Notes: generated from the letters alone by a model not told the origin. DNA of 64,000 bases from Gordonibacter sp034932485 (GCA_034932485.1 JAYFOQ010000034.1:1-64000); one strand, 5' to 3'; positions 7,786 through 15,966 are shown, counted from the first letter of the stretch. Numbers and translations are program-made.

Positions 7786-8761
7786 GGATAATCACTTCCT
7801 TTGCGAGATTAATATAAGATTGAGCACCTTTCCCTGTAGGATCATATTGAGTGATAGGTTGCCCAAAACTAGGAGCTTCTGAGAGTTTTACTGTACGTGG
7901 AATAAGTGATTCAAAAACTGTTTTACCAAAATAGTTTCGAACTTCCTCTACAACCTGCCGCGATAAAGTTGTTCTTCCATCATACATAGTGAGAAGAACC
8001 CCATATATATCAAGCGATGGATTAAGGAGGGTTTTGACACGTTTCATTGAATCAAGGAGTTTTGTCACACCTTCCAAGGCGTAGAACTCACATTGAATTG
8101 GTATAAGAAGCTTATCAGCCGCAACAAGAGCATTAACCGTTAGAAGTCCAAGGGAAGGTGGACAATCGATAAAAACGTAATCATATTTACCTCGAAGTGA
8201 TCCCACTGCATCTCGAAGTCGATTTTCACGCGCCATCTCTGAAACTAATTCTACTTCGGCTCCGGCAAGATTAATTGTCGCTGGAATAACGTCTAATCCC
8301 TTACACACATCAGGAATAATAACCTCTTCAACTGGAACGTGATTGAGTAATACATCATATATGCAATGGTCTACACGACTCTTCTCAATACCAAGACCGC
8401 TTGATGAGTTTCCCTGTGGGTCAAGATCAACAAGCAACACTTGTTTACCTTCATCACCTAATGCAGCTGAAAGGTTAATGGCAGTAGTTGATTTACCGAC
8501 CCCACCTTTTTGATTAATAATGGCAATAATTTTTGTTTGACCAATCGCGCGTGTTACAGGTTCTTTGTCTTTGAAAGATTTAATAGGCTTAAGGGGAATT
8601 TCCTTTTCAACCTCTTGAACCACCTCGCGCTCGATGATTTCAATATTTTCAATAGAAATATCATCCTCATACAATTGATCATCGGCAATAGCAGGTTCTT
8701 CTTTCGGTTTGACAGTCTCTGCTGCTTTTCTTTCGCGTTTCAGACTATCGAATAGTCCCAC
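7778..8761 (-). CDS. parA: Chromosome partitioning ATPase ParA (Soj)
   Basis: 327 residues from the chosen GTG at 8761, which has a strong AAGGGGG site upstream. A deviant Walker A ATPase that segregates origins with ParB and, in other bacteria, modulates DnaA. Seen: INQKGGVGKSTTAINLSAAL, the VLLVDLDPQGNSSSGLG motif and IDCPPSLGLLTVNAL. Relative to typical Soj (about 255 residues) it has an acidic N-terminal extension of roughly 70 residues (GLFDSLKRERK... then EDDISIENIEIIEREVVQEVEKE). The open frame continues to 8926 through a parS read as MFHVKH, but that part is upstream of the promoter and not translated. Operon with parB. Confidence 0.94.
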   Translation of the reverse strand: MGLFDSLKRERKAAETVKPKEEPAIADDQLYEDDISIENIEIIEREVVQEVEKEIPLKPIKSFKDKEPVTRAIGQTKIIAIINQKGGVGKSTTAINLSAALGDEGKQVLLVDLDPQGNSSSGLGIEKSRVDHCIYDVLLNHVPVEEVIIPDVCKGLDVIPATINLAGAEVELVSEMARENRLRDAVGSLRGKYDYVFIDCPPSLGLLTVNALVAADKLLIPIQCEFYALEGVTKLLDSMKRVKTLLNPSLDIYGVLLTMYDGRTTLSRQVVEEVRNYFGKTVFESLIPRTVKLSEAPSFGQPITQYDPTGKGAQSYINLAKEVIIRG

Positions 8762-8791
8762 AAAGGCCCCCTTCCATGAGCATTTATAGCT

Positions 8792-8820
8792 AGTATACCT
8801 TGTTTTATGTTTCACGTGAA
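8792..8820 (-). promoter_or_regulatory. parAB promoter overlapping parS
   Basis: Minus-strand -10 TATACT (8797-8792), 17-bp spacer, -35 TTCACG (8820-8815). The -35 box lies entirely inside parS site 6, so ParB loading there should compete with RNA polymerase. The expected start is about 8785, some 25 nt before GTG 8761. Confidence 0.65.
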
Positions 8821-8823
8821 ACA
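8808..8823. other. parS site 6 (parAB operator)
   Basis: Perfect 16-mer with little extension (8807-8824), unlike the gene-end sites. It overlaps the parAB promoter. Confidence 0.95.
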
Positions 8824-9049
8824 TTGTAGTTATGTAGTGGTCTTCATTTTGCTGATAAAGCGGAATTACATAACCAAGAAAAAGAAAAAATATTTGAAAT
8901 CTAGCGGTATTTTGAATTGCATACAACGACTTATATAGGACTTAGTTAGCTAAATTTGACAAATTACAGAAGGTTTTGATCAGATAATTAAACGGTTGTT
9001 TTGCAAGGTTGAGGAGGTAAGGTAATAGCATATTAACAAGGAGGATATT

Positions 9050-9450
9050 ATGAACCGTATCATCAGATCTAAACTCGCTGAATATGCACGTTATATGAGA
9101 AAAAACATGCCTCCTACTGAAAAAACACTGTGGTATCAATTCTTACGTAATTACCCCATTCGCTTCTCACGTCAAATACTAATAGGTCCATACATCGTTG
9201 ATTTTTATTGCGGAAAGTTAGACTCAGTATTGAACTTGATGGATCTCAACATTATGAAGAAAACAATCGCTTGCATGATGAAATTCGTACAATCTATCTA
9301 GAAATGGAAGGTATAAAAGAGTTAAGATTTTCTAATTCTGCTATCCGAGAAAATTTTGAAGGTGTATGTGAACTTATCCATAGGGAAGTTCAAAACAGAA
9401 GAAACGACTCTTCAGAGATCTCTTTATCTTTACTTACTAAGAAACATTAG
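9050..9450 (+). pseudogene. DUF559 (endonuclease-like) protein, frameshifted
   Basis: The two halves of a DUF559/YcjD-like protein of about 130 residues lie in different frames. Frame 1 from ATG 9050 (ribosome site AAGGAGG) reads MRKNMPPTEKTLWYQFLRN...GPYIVDFYCGK. Frame 2 continues VRLSIELDGSQHYEE...LEMEGIKELRFSNSAIRENFEGVCELI to a stop at 9448-9450. The family normally runs straight through DFYC-x3-(K/R)LxIELDG. One extra A in the run at 9214-9216 would restore GK-VRLSIELDG, so a one-base deletion or an assembly error there explains the break. The family has the vsr/restriction-endonuclease-like fold; function unproven. Confidence 0.85.
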
Positions 9451-9466
9451 TGTTTCACGTGAAACA
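9451..9466. other. parS site 7
   Basis: Perfect 16-mer in a 22-bp palindrome (9448-9469). The arms contain the stops of both convergent genes: TAG at 9448-9450 (DUF559) and, on the minus strand, the rsmG stop at 9467-9469. Confidence 0.95.
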
Positions 9467-10120
9467 CTATAAAGGCTTTTTTTGGGCTAATCCCATTCTT
9501 CGAGGAAGTACAATTGTTGCGCGACTCATCTTTTTAAAACAAATAATACGTCTCTGAGTTTCCCCATCACTTAAATAAAGATGTCTATCAGAAATAAGTT
9601 TCATTCCTAGTTTCTTCTGTAAAGAGAGAGCATGATCCCATTCATCATCTTGCACATTTGCTTTATAGCAAATAAGGAAACCACCTTTCTTAAGTAAAGG
9701 GCTTGCTAATTCCATAAGCACTGAAAGTTTTGCAAGAGCCCTTGCGGTTAAGACTGCAAACTCTTCAGGGTAGTCTCTTGAGAGGTCTTCGATGCGACCT
9801 GCATAAGTTGAAATCGATTCGGTTAAATCAATTTCTTCTAGAATTTTTTCAACAATGCTCATCTTTTTTTGAACAGAATCAACGAGTATAGTCTGTCTAC
9901 CTGTTTCAATAGCTAAAGGAACACCTGGAAACCCACCACCTGTGCCTAAATCGCCATATAATCCTTCGGGAGCTTGTTGCAATTCAGGTAGACCAACAAG
10001 TGAATCTTCAAGATGAAGAACACGTGCTTCTTTAAGAGAGGATATCCTCGTTAAATTAGTTACTTTATTTGCTTCAAGAACTTTATCTAAATAACTGTTC
10101 ATAAGATTGCTATTTTGCAT
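9467..10120 (-). CDS. rsmG: 16S rRNA (guanine527-N7)-methyltransferase RsmG
   Basis: 217 residues. A SAM-dependent methyltransferase modifying G527 of 16S rRNA. Seen: SAM-binding motif GDLGTGGGFPGVPLAI, then LVDSVQKKMSIVEKI, and VLTARALAKLSVLMELASPLLKKGG in the C-terminal half. ATG 10120 is chosen because AAAGGA lies 5-6 nt upstream and the family normally begins about here; the open frame extends to 10192. It is part of the classic origin-proximal set with jag, yidC and rnpA. Confidence 0.93.
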   Translation of the reverse strand: MQNSNLMNSYLDKVLEANKVTNLTRISSLKEARVLHLEDSLVGLPELQQAPEGLYGDLGTGGGFPGVPLAIETGRQTILVDSVQKKMSIVEKILEEIDLTESISTYAGRIEDLSRDYPEEFAVLTARALAKLSVLMELASPLLKKGGFLICYKANVQDDEWDHALSLQKKLGMKLISDRHLYLSDGETQRRIICFKKMSRATIVLPRRMGLAQKKPL

Positions 10121-10209
10121 GGGAGTCCTTTTATCGACTGCGTAGAAGGAATACAGTTTATCACTCCCTATACTTTGATTGATAGAAAGCAATTAAAGTA
10201 AATATCCAT

Positions 10210-10225
10210 TGTTTCACGTGAAACA
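10210..10225. other. parS site 8
   Basis: Perfect 16-mer in a 30-bp palindrome (10203-10232) in the jag/rsmG gap. Confidence 0.95.
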
Positions 10226-10282
10226 ATGGATACGTTAAAAGAATGAACTACATACTACAGTTATTTTAATTTTATATAAACA

Positions 10283-10298
10283 TGTTTCACGTGAAACA
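10283..10298. other. parS site 9
   Basis: Perfect 16-mer in a 20-bp palindrome (10281-10300) with a further, interrupted, symmetric TTATATAA flank. Only 57 bp from parS 8. Confidence 0.95.
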
Positions 10299-10354
10299 TG
10301 CTTATATAAAAAAGAGACCCCTTAAAAGAGGCCCCTTTTTACTTTCAATAATGT

Positions 10355-10888
10355 CTAGAGAGGTAGAATAACTACGTGCCGAGCACTACCTTCACCCTCA
10401 GAGGCTGTTTCAACACGATTATCATTTCTAAGTGTAATATGAACAATACGACGCTCATAGGGTGTCATAGGACGCAGTTTAATACTCCGGCTTTGACTTG
10501 CGGCACGATTCGCTGAAGAACGAGCAATAGATTCAAGTTTTTGACGTTGACGACTCTTATATCCTTCAACGTCAACCACAACAGGGTAGCGAAATCCAAT
10601 GGTACGAACAGTGATAGCAGAAACTAAAAATTGCAATGCATCAAGTGTCTTACCATGACGCCCAATAAGAACTGCCAAATCACCACCAGTAATATCGAGA
10701 ATCAACTCTCCTTCATCACCCTCATATTCATCAATAGTAACTTCACCAACACTGAAGTACTTTAAAATATCCTGGAGAGCGGCAATTGCGGTATCGGCAA
10801 TGCGATCAAGTTCTTCATCACTTAATTCCAAAGGCTCTTCGGAAGTAATCTCAGTACTCTGCTGCTCTTCGATAGTTTCATCAGTCAT
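10355..10888 (-). CDS. jag: RNA-binding protein Jag/KhpB (SpoIIIJ-associated)
   Basis: 177 residues. An acidic N-terminus (about 45 residues) precedes a KH domain (DLAVLIGRHGKTLDALQFL, carrying the G-x-x-G loop as GRHG) and an R3H domain (SRQRQKLESIARSSANRA ... PMTPYERRIVHITL). The Jag_N domain found at the start of many Firmicutes homologues is not evident. Binds RNA, and in Gram-positives is linked to cell-division and cell-wall control. ATG 10888 is preceded by AAAGGAG; a frame extension to 10915 lacks that. Lies between yidC and rsmG. Confidence 0.9.
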   Translation of the reverse strand: MTDETIEEQQSTEITSEEPLELSDEELDRIADTAIAALQDILKYFSVGEVTIDEYEGDEGELILDITGGDLAVLIGRHGKTLDALQFLVSAITVRTIGFRYPVVVDVEGYKSRQRQKLESIARSSANRAASQSRSIKLRPMTPYERRIVHITLRNDNRVETASEGEGSARHVVILPL

Positions 10889-10940
10889 AACAGACTCCTT
10901 TGATATACACCCCAATAGAGCCGACTTAAATCAACTCCAT

Positions 10941-10956
10941 TGTTTCACGTGAAACA
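10941..10956. other. parS site 10
   Basis: Perfect 16-mer in a 20-bp palindrome (10939-10958), 14 bp downstream of the yidC stop and about 53 bp upstream of jag. Confidence 0.95.
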
Positions 10957-10969
10957 ATTTACGCGGTTT

Positions 10970-11740
10970 TTAACTCTTCTTCGTAGGACGCTTTTTCTTA
11001 GCTTTACGGGTAACATCCACTTCAATAGGTTTAATTTCAATAGTTTCAGCAACTTCAGCATCACGTTTTTTCATAATGCGCATAGACACTTGCTGTTGCC
11101 CAACACCAATAAGTGAAGAAGCTCCCCAGAACAAAAGAACGCCAGCTGGTGAGCTCCAACTAATCCAAAGCATGAAAACACTCATGACAGCAGCCATGAT
11201 CATTGTTTGTTTACGCTGTGGGTTATCTTTATTACCCATCTGCATGAGAACCATCGGTAAGAAGGTGGCACCAGCAAATATCACCATTAAAATTAAATAG
11301 GGAACAAATGTTCCAAAACCCTGCGCGAACGCCTCCGAAGGACGCATAACTAAGCTGGGTACTAAATGGTAAAACTCATAAGTGGAACCTTCAGTACGAG
11401 ATCCCATCTCAGAAAGAACTTGAAACAACGCCATAAAGATAGGCATTTGTAAAAGCATTGGAAGACAACCAGCGAGTGGATTAAACTTTGCTTCAGCATA
11501 AAGCTTCTGCATCTCTTCTTGTTGACGTTGTGGATCGTTCGCATACTTGGTCTGTATCTCCTTCATAAGAGGTTGGACCTTTTGCATTTGGAACGATGAC
11601 TTTGTCTGCTTGTGCATAAGTGGCGAAATCAACAGACGGAAAATAACTGTAACGATAATAATAGACAGACCCCAGTCACCACAGAAATCGTAGAAGAACT
11701 GGATTATATTAAATATTAGGTCCTTAAATGCGTCCCACAT
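10970..11740 (-). CDS. yidC: Membrane protein insertase YidC/Oxa1
   Basis: 256 residues. Inserts membrane proteins alone or with SecYEG. Seen: first transmembrane segment (GLSIIIVTVIFRLLISPLM) with the conserved Arg of the hydrophilic groove, a cytoplasmic coiled loop (MQKVQPLMKEIQTKYANDPQRQQEEMQKLY), then NPLAGCLPMLLQMPIFMALFQ and later hydrophobic segments, and a basic Lys-rich tail (KKKRPTKKS). It lacks a lipoprotein signal peptide typical of Bacillus SpoIIIJ. Operon order rpmH-rnpA-yidD-yidC is conserved in bacteria. Confidence 0.94.
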   Translation of the reverse strand: MWDAFKDLIFNIIQFFYDFCGDWGLSIIIVTVIFRLLISPLMHKQTKSSFQMQKVQPLMKEIQTKYANDPQRQQEEMQKLYAEAKFNPLAGCLPMLLQMPIFMALFQVLSEMGSRTEGSTYEFYHLVPSLVMRPSEAFAQGFGTFVPYLILMVIFAGATFLPMVLMQMGNKDNPQRKQTMIMAAVMSVFMLWISWSSPAGVLLFWGASSLIGVGQQQVSMRIMKKRDAEVAETIEIKPIEVDVTRKAKKKRPTKKS

Positions 11741-11784
11741 AAAGCGTTTTCCTTCCCATAACCAAAGATACCCAAAGCCCCCGT

Positions 11785-12027
11785 CTAAGGAACGGGATCA
11801 TAGCCGTGAGGGCCTCCTGGACGGCAGCGTAATAACCGCTTTACCGTCAATTTCAATCCTTTTAAGAACCCATAACGTCTGAATGCGATAATTCCGTACT
11901 CAGAACAAGTCGGTATGAAGCGGCAGCATGAGGGAAAAAGAGGAGAAATAGCCGCACGATAGAAGGTGATCAAAAACACCGTAATAATACAAGGTAGGCG
12001 TTTTATATGACTTATGATCGTCCCCAT
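11785..12027 (-). CDS. yidD: Membrane protein insertion efficiency factor YidD
   Basis: 80 residues, the expected size. Seen: amphipathic N-terminus (FYRAAISPLFPSCCRFIPTCSEYG) with the characteristic Cys-rich C-x(4)-TCS-x-Y element, then RLLRCRPGGPHGYDPVP, the family's C-terminal signature. Peripheral membrane helper of YidC. It begins 10 bp after the rnpA stop, so it is cotranscribed. Confidence 0.93.
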   Translation of the reverse strand: MGTIISHIKRLPCIITVFLITFYRAAISPLFPSCCRFIPTCSEYGIIAFRRYGFLKGLKLTVKRLLRCRPGGPHGYDPVP

Positions 12028-12037
12028 CGCATAAACC

Positions 12038-12367
12038 TCATCGCACCCCAGCTCGCTTCAATGTATCGTCACATGCTGCTAGCACTTTACTATAAGACAC
12101 CCGTGTGATGTTCGACTTTGCGAGGAAAATCACATCGCAACCCTGCCATGGGCCCCCAAGATCGCGACATAATGCTCTCATACGACGCTTGGCCGTATTA
12201 CGCCACACAGCGTTGCCTAATTTCTTCCCAGCAACAAAAGCAGCACGACCTGGTTGGTCGTGCTGCTTTTCGTTTTGTACCACAATAAACGTGAGATAAG
12301 ACGTGTGTAAACGCTTTCCGTGAGCAAATAGGGAGGAAATCTCAGTGTTGGATTTTATAGTCTCCAA
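12038..12367 (-). CDS. rnpA: Ribonuclease P protein component
   Basis: 109 residues from TTG 12367, giving the usual start LETIKSNTEISSLFAHGKR. Protein subunit that helps the RNase P RNA process tRNA 5' ends. Seen: basic RNR-type motif WRNTAKRRMRALCRD. The open frame runs to 12412 but that would overlap rpmH (stop 12381). The TTG start sits 13 bp after rpmH, with only a weak GGGG upstream, suggesting translational coupling. Confidence 0.9.
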   Translation of the reverse strand: METIKSNTEISSLFAHGKRLHTSYLTFIVVQNEKQHDQPGRAAFVAGKKLGNAVWRNTAKRRMRALCRDLGGPWQGCDVIFLAKSNITRVSYSKVLAACDDTLKRAGVR

Positions 12368-12380
12368 CTCACAACCCCAT

Positions 12381-12515
12381 TTACACGCAGAGGCGCTTAC
12401 GCCCCTTAGCACGACGAGCAGCTAGCACAGCACGGCCGCCCTTCGTCGACATACGGGCACGAAAGCCGTGGCACTTGGCGCGTTTGCGCGTGTTCGGTTG
12501 GTAGGTGCGCTTCAT
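12381..12515 (-). CDS. rpmH: 50S ribosomal protein L34
   Basis: 44 residues, MKRTYQPNTRKRAKCHGFRA... ending KGRKRLCV, a near-textbook L34. First gene of the rpmH-rnpA-yidD-yidC-jag-rsmG unit. AAAGGGAA lies upstream of ATG 12515. Confidence 0.97.
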   Translation of the reverse strand: MKRTYQPNTRKRAKCHGFRARMSTKGGRAVLAARRAKGRKRLCV

Positions 12516-12553
12516 GGTTATTCCCTTTCAATACTTTCAAGAGCAACTTCCAA

Positions 12554-12581
12554 AGTATATACCATGTCAATCTATCGTCAA
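12554..12581 (-). promoter_or_regulatory. rpmH operon promoter
   Basis: Minus-strand -35 TTGACG (12581-12576), 16-bp spacer, -10 TATACT (12559-12554). Predicted start near 12547, giving a leader of about 32 nt. Confidence 0.65.
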
Positions 12582-13293
12582 GTATTTTCCCTCGTAAGAG
12601 AAGTTATTAAACATATCCTCACTATTCAAACATTTAGAAATCGAATAAGTAAAAGTAAGAACTCTTGAAATAAAAAACGGTGAAAAAGAGTAATCAAAAT
12701 ACTATTTATTGGTAATTCGAAAAAAATTTGCTAACAAAATTGTGGAAAATGGGGAAAACTCGACTTTCACTCGAAAGACAATGTGGAAATCTCAAATAAT
12801 AAGCTTTTGTCAAGGCTTTTTTACTAATAAATCAACTAAGCGTCTACCAGCCATTTTACCTTTATTGATTCCTAGATATATACTCTGAACAGGTACTTTA
12901 TAAAAACTCATTTATAAATATTTTTATTACTTTTAAGTTTTGACGTTTTTAAAAAAATGTCTCGTTAATAAGTATTCAATCAAAATACATACCATCTGGG
13001 AAAACCTCAGAAAGACGAAAGTCAAGGAAAATTTCAACAATTAAGACTTTTTTTAAAGAATTCCACTTCACTTTCTTCAGTCTTTTTTAATGTTTTCCAC
13101 TTTATTTGAATAAAATGTTGAAAACTCTGAAAAGCCCAAGTTGAATACCGTTTTATTTTCAATAAATTATGAAAGTAGGTAGAATGAATAAATGAATTAC
13201 GCAGGTGAATAGATTCAATGCCAAAAAAACGGTACAATGCCGTTGAATATCTTTGAAAAATAATGAATATCGAATCTGAAAAACGGAATACCA
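12582..13293. other. Candidate oriC: AT-rich gap between rpmH and the dnaA-side genes
   Basis: About 710 bp without a credible gene, strongly AT-rich, at the point where coding polarity diverges. Relaxed DnaA-box-like 9-mers are present: TGTGGAAAA 12741-12749, TGGGGAAAA 12750-12758, TGTGGAAAT 12782-12790, TTTTCCACT 13093-13101. No perfect TTATCCACA is found here; one lies between dnaA and dnaN. Origin function is inferred from gene order, the polarity switch, composition and the motifs. Confidence 0.55.
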
Positions 13294-14148
13294 TTGAACA
13301 CCCAGATTGAAAATTCAAAACCAACTAATGAATCAGCTGATGAAGGGTCGAATTCGTTCGACTATACTTACGTGCGCACTATCGCGCGCATTGCCTTATA
13401 CGACGACCTTCGTAGTGCACCAAGAGTGACGGAAATTCAACCGGCGCCAACTGCTGAATTTATTGAAAGTCTTGCATCGAAAATTTATGAACAGGCAAAA
13501 ATGGCCGGTGGTGCTGTTCCCTATACTGCAATTAGGGAAGTTTCAGAAAATTTTATTCACGCTCGATTTGCTGAAATTATTGTTTCTATTTTAGATGACG
13601 GAAACACAATTCGATTTGCTGACCAAGGACCAGGAATTGGACAAAAAGATAAAGCTCAACTTCCAGGGTTTACCTCAGCGGTGGAACCAATGAAGCATTT
13701 TATTAGAGGGGTAGGATCGGGGCTCCCTATTGTTAAGGAATATCTCGAATTTTCACACGGAACTATCTCAATTGAAGACAATTTAGGAGCAGGATCAGTC
13801 GTTACCATTAGCTTAAAAGACAAAAATAATAGCCAAATAAACGAAATAACGCCCACTAATCAATCTTATGGAGCATACGCCGCCCCCTATAAACAAGGAT
13901 CGAACAATTTTCACTCACCTGCAGCCGCTCTCGTTCCACCTTTATCTCAGCGCGAACGCGACTTCCTTCCTATTTTCCTCAATGAAGGAGCATTAGGAGT
14001 AACTGACCTTGCACGCCTTACCGGTGTACCCCAATCGAGTACTTACGTAACACTTTCCAAACTCGAAGAAGCTGGACTTATTGAGAAAACTGCGGGACAG
14101 AAGAGGATTCTTACCGATCTCGGATTCCATGTGGTGAATTCGTTATAA
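13294..14148 (+). CDS. ATP-binding (HATPase_c) protein with C-terminal winged helix
   Basis: 284 residues. Residues 50-175 form a GHKL/histidine-kinase-like ATPase: N-box SEN at 84-86, G1 box DQGPGIG 110-116, G2 box GVGSGLPIV 139-147, G3 GAGSVV 165-170. No phospho-acceptor His domain or membrane segment is present. Residues about 218-284 (LSQRERDFLPIFL ... GVTDLARLTGVPQSSTYVTLSKLEEAGLI) form a winged helix-turn-helix. It looks like a cytoplasmic ATP-binding DNA-binding regulator. The TTG at 13294 is the annotated start but has only a weak ribosome site; a GTG at about residue 27 is an alternative. It sits between the candidate origin and dnaA. Confidence 0.85.
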   Translation: MNTQIENSKPTNESADEGSNSFDYTYVRTIARIALYDDLRSAPRVTEIQPAPTAEFIESLASKIYEQAKMAGGAVPYTAIREVSENFIHARFAEIIVSILDDGNTIRFADQGPGIGQKDKAQLPGFTSAVEPMKHFIRGVGSGLPIVKEYLEFSHGTISIEDNLGAGSVVTISLKDKNNSQINEITPTNQSYGAYAAPYKQGSNNFHSPAAALVPPLSQRERDFLPIFLNEGALGVTDLARLTGVPQSSTYVTLSKLEEAGLIEKTAGQKRILTDLGFHVVNSL

Positions 14149-14289
14149 TCACCACCAAATAAAAGTCTCCCATACACTACAGTAAACAAACAAGAGTAAT
14201 AACAAACAAACGTTTATTAAATGAGTAGTAATTAAATGCTAACGAGAAGTTACCACTATTAAGGAGAACCTCCGCACAAGGAGATTGCT

Positions 14290-15888
14290 ATGGATAGCGA
14301 AAAACTCGAACAAGTCTGGGGCGCACTTTGCGATCAGGTAAAAAGCTATAACAATATCGATCCATCGCAGATTAATGCATTCTTTTCGCGCCTTCATCCT
14401 CAGGCGATGAGTGAAGACTTTCTTATGCTCACCGCAGACAATGATTTTATTAAAACGTGGATTGAGCGCCATTATATTGACTTCATTAAACAAGCTCTAA
14501 TGGATATCTATCAAGTTATGTTCACTGTTGTTATCGAGGTAGATATCGTTCCTGAAAGTAATAACACACCAGCTGGAGGCTCTTCTTTCCAAAAACAAGG
14601 AGAAGCTCCATTAGTGACAGAATTCAATAAGACCAGCATACCAGGAAATAAAGAGGAAAAACCTCTAGTACCTATATCTGATAAAATACAAGCTAATTCA
14701 TCAGATTTTCAGCCATTATGGGAAGATATCGAGGAAGAACCACCTTTAAATTTCAATAATTCACTTCGAGCACAAAATGATAATCCTTTTGATTATACAT
14801 CTCATAACGAGAGCATTGTTTCTGGTCAAGATGGCCCAACATCTACCCTTACTTTTGAAAACTTTGTTATTGGTGACTCAAATCGCATGGCATACTCAAT
14901 GGCTGTTGCTGTAGCAGAAATGCCAGGTAAAGCACATTTAAATCCTTTGTTTATTTATGGAAAATCAGGATTAGGCAAGACTCATTTATTGAGAGCTATA
15001 CAAAATTACGTACACGAGACTATGCCAAGGTTATCAACGATTTACGTAGACTCCGCAGAATTACTTTCCGACTACATGGAGGCAAGCGCAGCACACGATA
15101 AGGAAAAATCAAGCTATAAGAATTTTAAAACGCGCTATGAAGAAGCTGATGTGCTACTTATCGACGATGTGCAATATTTACAAGGTAAAAAACAAACACT
15201 TGATATAGTTTTTCAAATATTCAATAAATTAACCAGCCAAGGACGACAAGTAGTTCTTTCTGCGGATCGTGCACCAAAAAATATCGATATCGACGAAAGG
15301 TATAAAAGTCGATTCAACTCTGGAGGCACCTTCGATATTCAACCTCCTGAAATTGAAACAAAACTGGGTATCGTAAAGAGCTTTGTAGATGAATATCGCG
15401 AAAATGAAGGTAAATCAGACTTTTCAATTCCTAACGATATTCAAATGTACATTGCTGAAAGCTCTAGTTCTAACATTAGAGAATTAAAAAGTGCAGTAAC
15501 AAAAGTCATTTATCAGATGACATTCTTCAATCAACCAGATTTAACATTAGATGATGTAAGAAACCTTCTAGAGAACCATTTTTCTGGAGGGCCATCAAAG
15601 CGTTTAACTATTGCTGATATTCAAAAAGAAGTGGAAAACTTTTACAAAGTAAGTCACGCCGATCTTATAGGAAAAAAACGTACTCGAAATATTATTTATG
15701 CACGGCAAATTGCTATCTACCTATCACGTCAACTATTAGATTTACCTTTTAATGATATTGGAAAAAAATTTAACCGCGACCATTCCACTGTCATGTATTC
15801 AGTAACGAATGTCGAAGAGAAGATGAAGGAAAGTCGTGAATTACGCGAAGAATTAGAAACTTTAAAACAACTTATTCGAGAAATATAA
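14290..15888 (+). CDS. dnaA: Chromosomal replication initiator DnaA
   Basis: 532 residues. Domain I about 1-85, a long variable acidic/Asn-rich domain II about 86-185, AAA+ domain III with Walker A GKSGLGKT at 224-231 and Walker B VLLIDDVQYL, and domain IV binding DNA boxes (KRTRNIIYARQIAIYLSRQ ... FNRDHSTVMYSV, the DnaA signature). Binds ATP and DnaA boxes to open the origin and also regulates transcription. Start ATG 14290 has AAGGAG upstream. A parS palindrome follows its stop. Confidence 0.97.
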   Translation: MDSEKLEQVWGALCDQVKSYNNIDPSQINAFFSRLHPQAMSEDFLMLTADNDFIKTWIERHYIDFIKQALMDIYQVMFTVVIEVDIVPESNNTPAGGSSFQKQGEAPLVTEFNKTSIPGNKEEKPLVPISDKIQANSSDFQPLWEDIEEEPPLNFNNSLRAQNDNPFDYTSHNESIVSGQDGPTSTLTFENFVIGDSNRMAYSMAVAVAEMPGKAHLNPLFIYGKSGLGKTHLLRAIQNYVHETMPRLSTIYVDSAELLSDYMEASAAHDKEKSSYKNFKTRYEEADVLLIDDVQYLQGKKQTLDIVFQIFNKLTSQGRQVVLSADRAPKNIDIDERYKSRFNSGGTFDIQPPEIETKLGIVKSFVDEYRENEGKSDFSIPNDIQMYIAESSSSNIRELKSAVTKVIYQMTFFNQPDLTLDDVRNLLENHFSGGPSKRLTIADIQKEVENFYKVSHADLIGKKRTRNIIYARQIAIYLSRQLLDLPFNDIGKKFNRDHSTVMYSVTNVEEKMKESRELREELETLKQLIREI

Positions 15889-15893
15889 AACGC

Positions 15894-15966
15894 GATTCTT
15901 AATTAACATCTGGTGTTACATGAAATGTTTCACGTGAAACATTTCAAATAGTATTAATTAAGAATC
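15894..15966. repeat. 13-bp inverted repeat enclosing parS 11
   Basis: GATTCTTAATTAA at 15894-15906 and its exact reverse complement at 15954-15966 surround the 26-bp parS palindrome. Together they could form a nested cruciform or dnaA terminator. Confidence 0.75.
15926..15941. other. parS site 11 (dnaA-dnaN gap)
   Basis: Perfect 16-mer in a 26-bp palindrome (15921-15946), nested inside the 15894-15966 inverted repeat. Confidence 0.95.

Noticed and set aside
9208..9450. Programmed -1 frameshift in the DUF559 gene
   Set aside because: There is no slippery heptamer at the junction (only GGAAAG) and no clear downstream structure; a one-base deletion or sequencing error is simpler.
10309..10340. 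Terminator after jag
   Set aside because: The GGGGCCTC and GGGGTCTC units on the minus strand are direct repeats, not complementary arms, so no stable hairpin forms.
13034..13324. 96-residue minus-strand frame in the candidate origin
   Set aside because: AT-rich, low-complexity residues (Phe, Ile, Ser), no ribosome site, overlaps the next gene's start.
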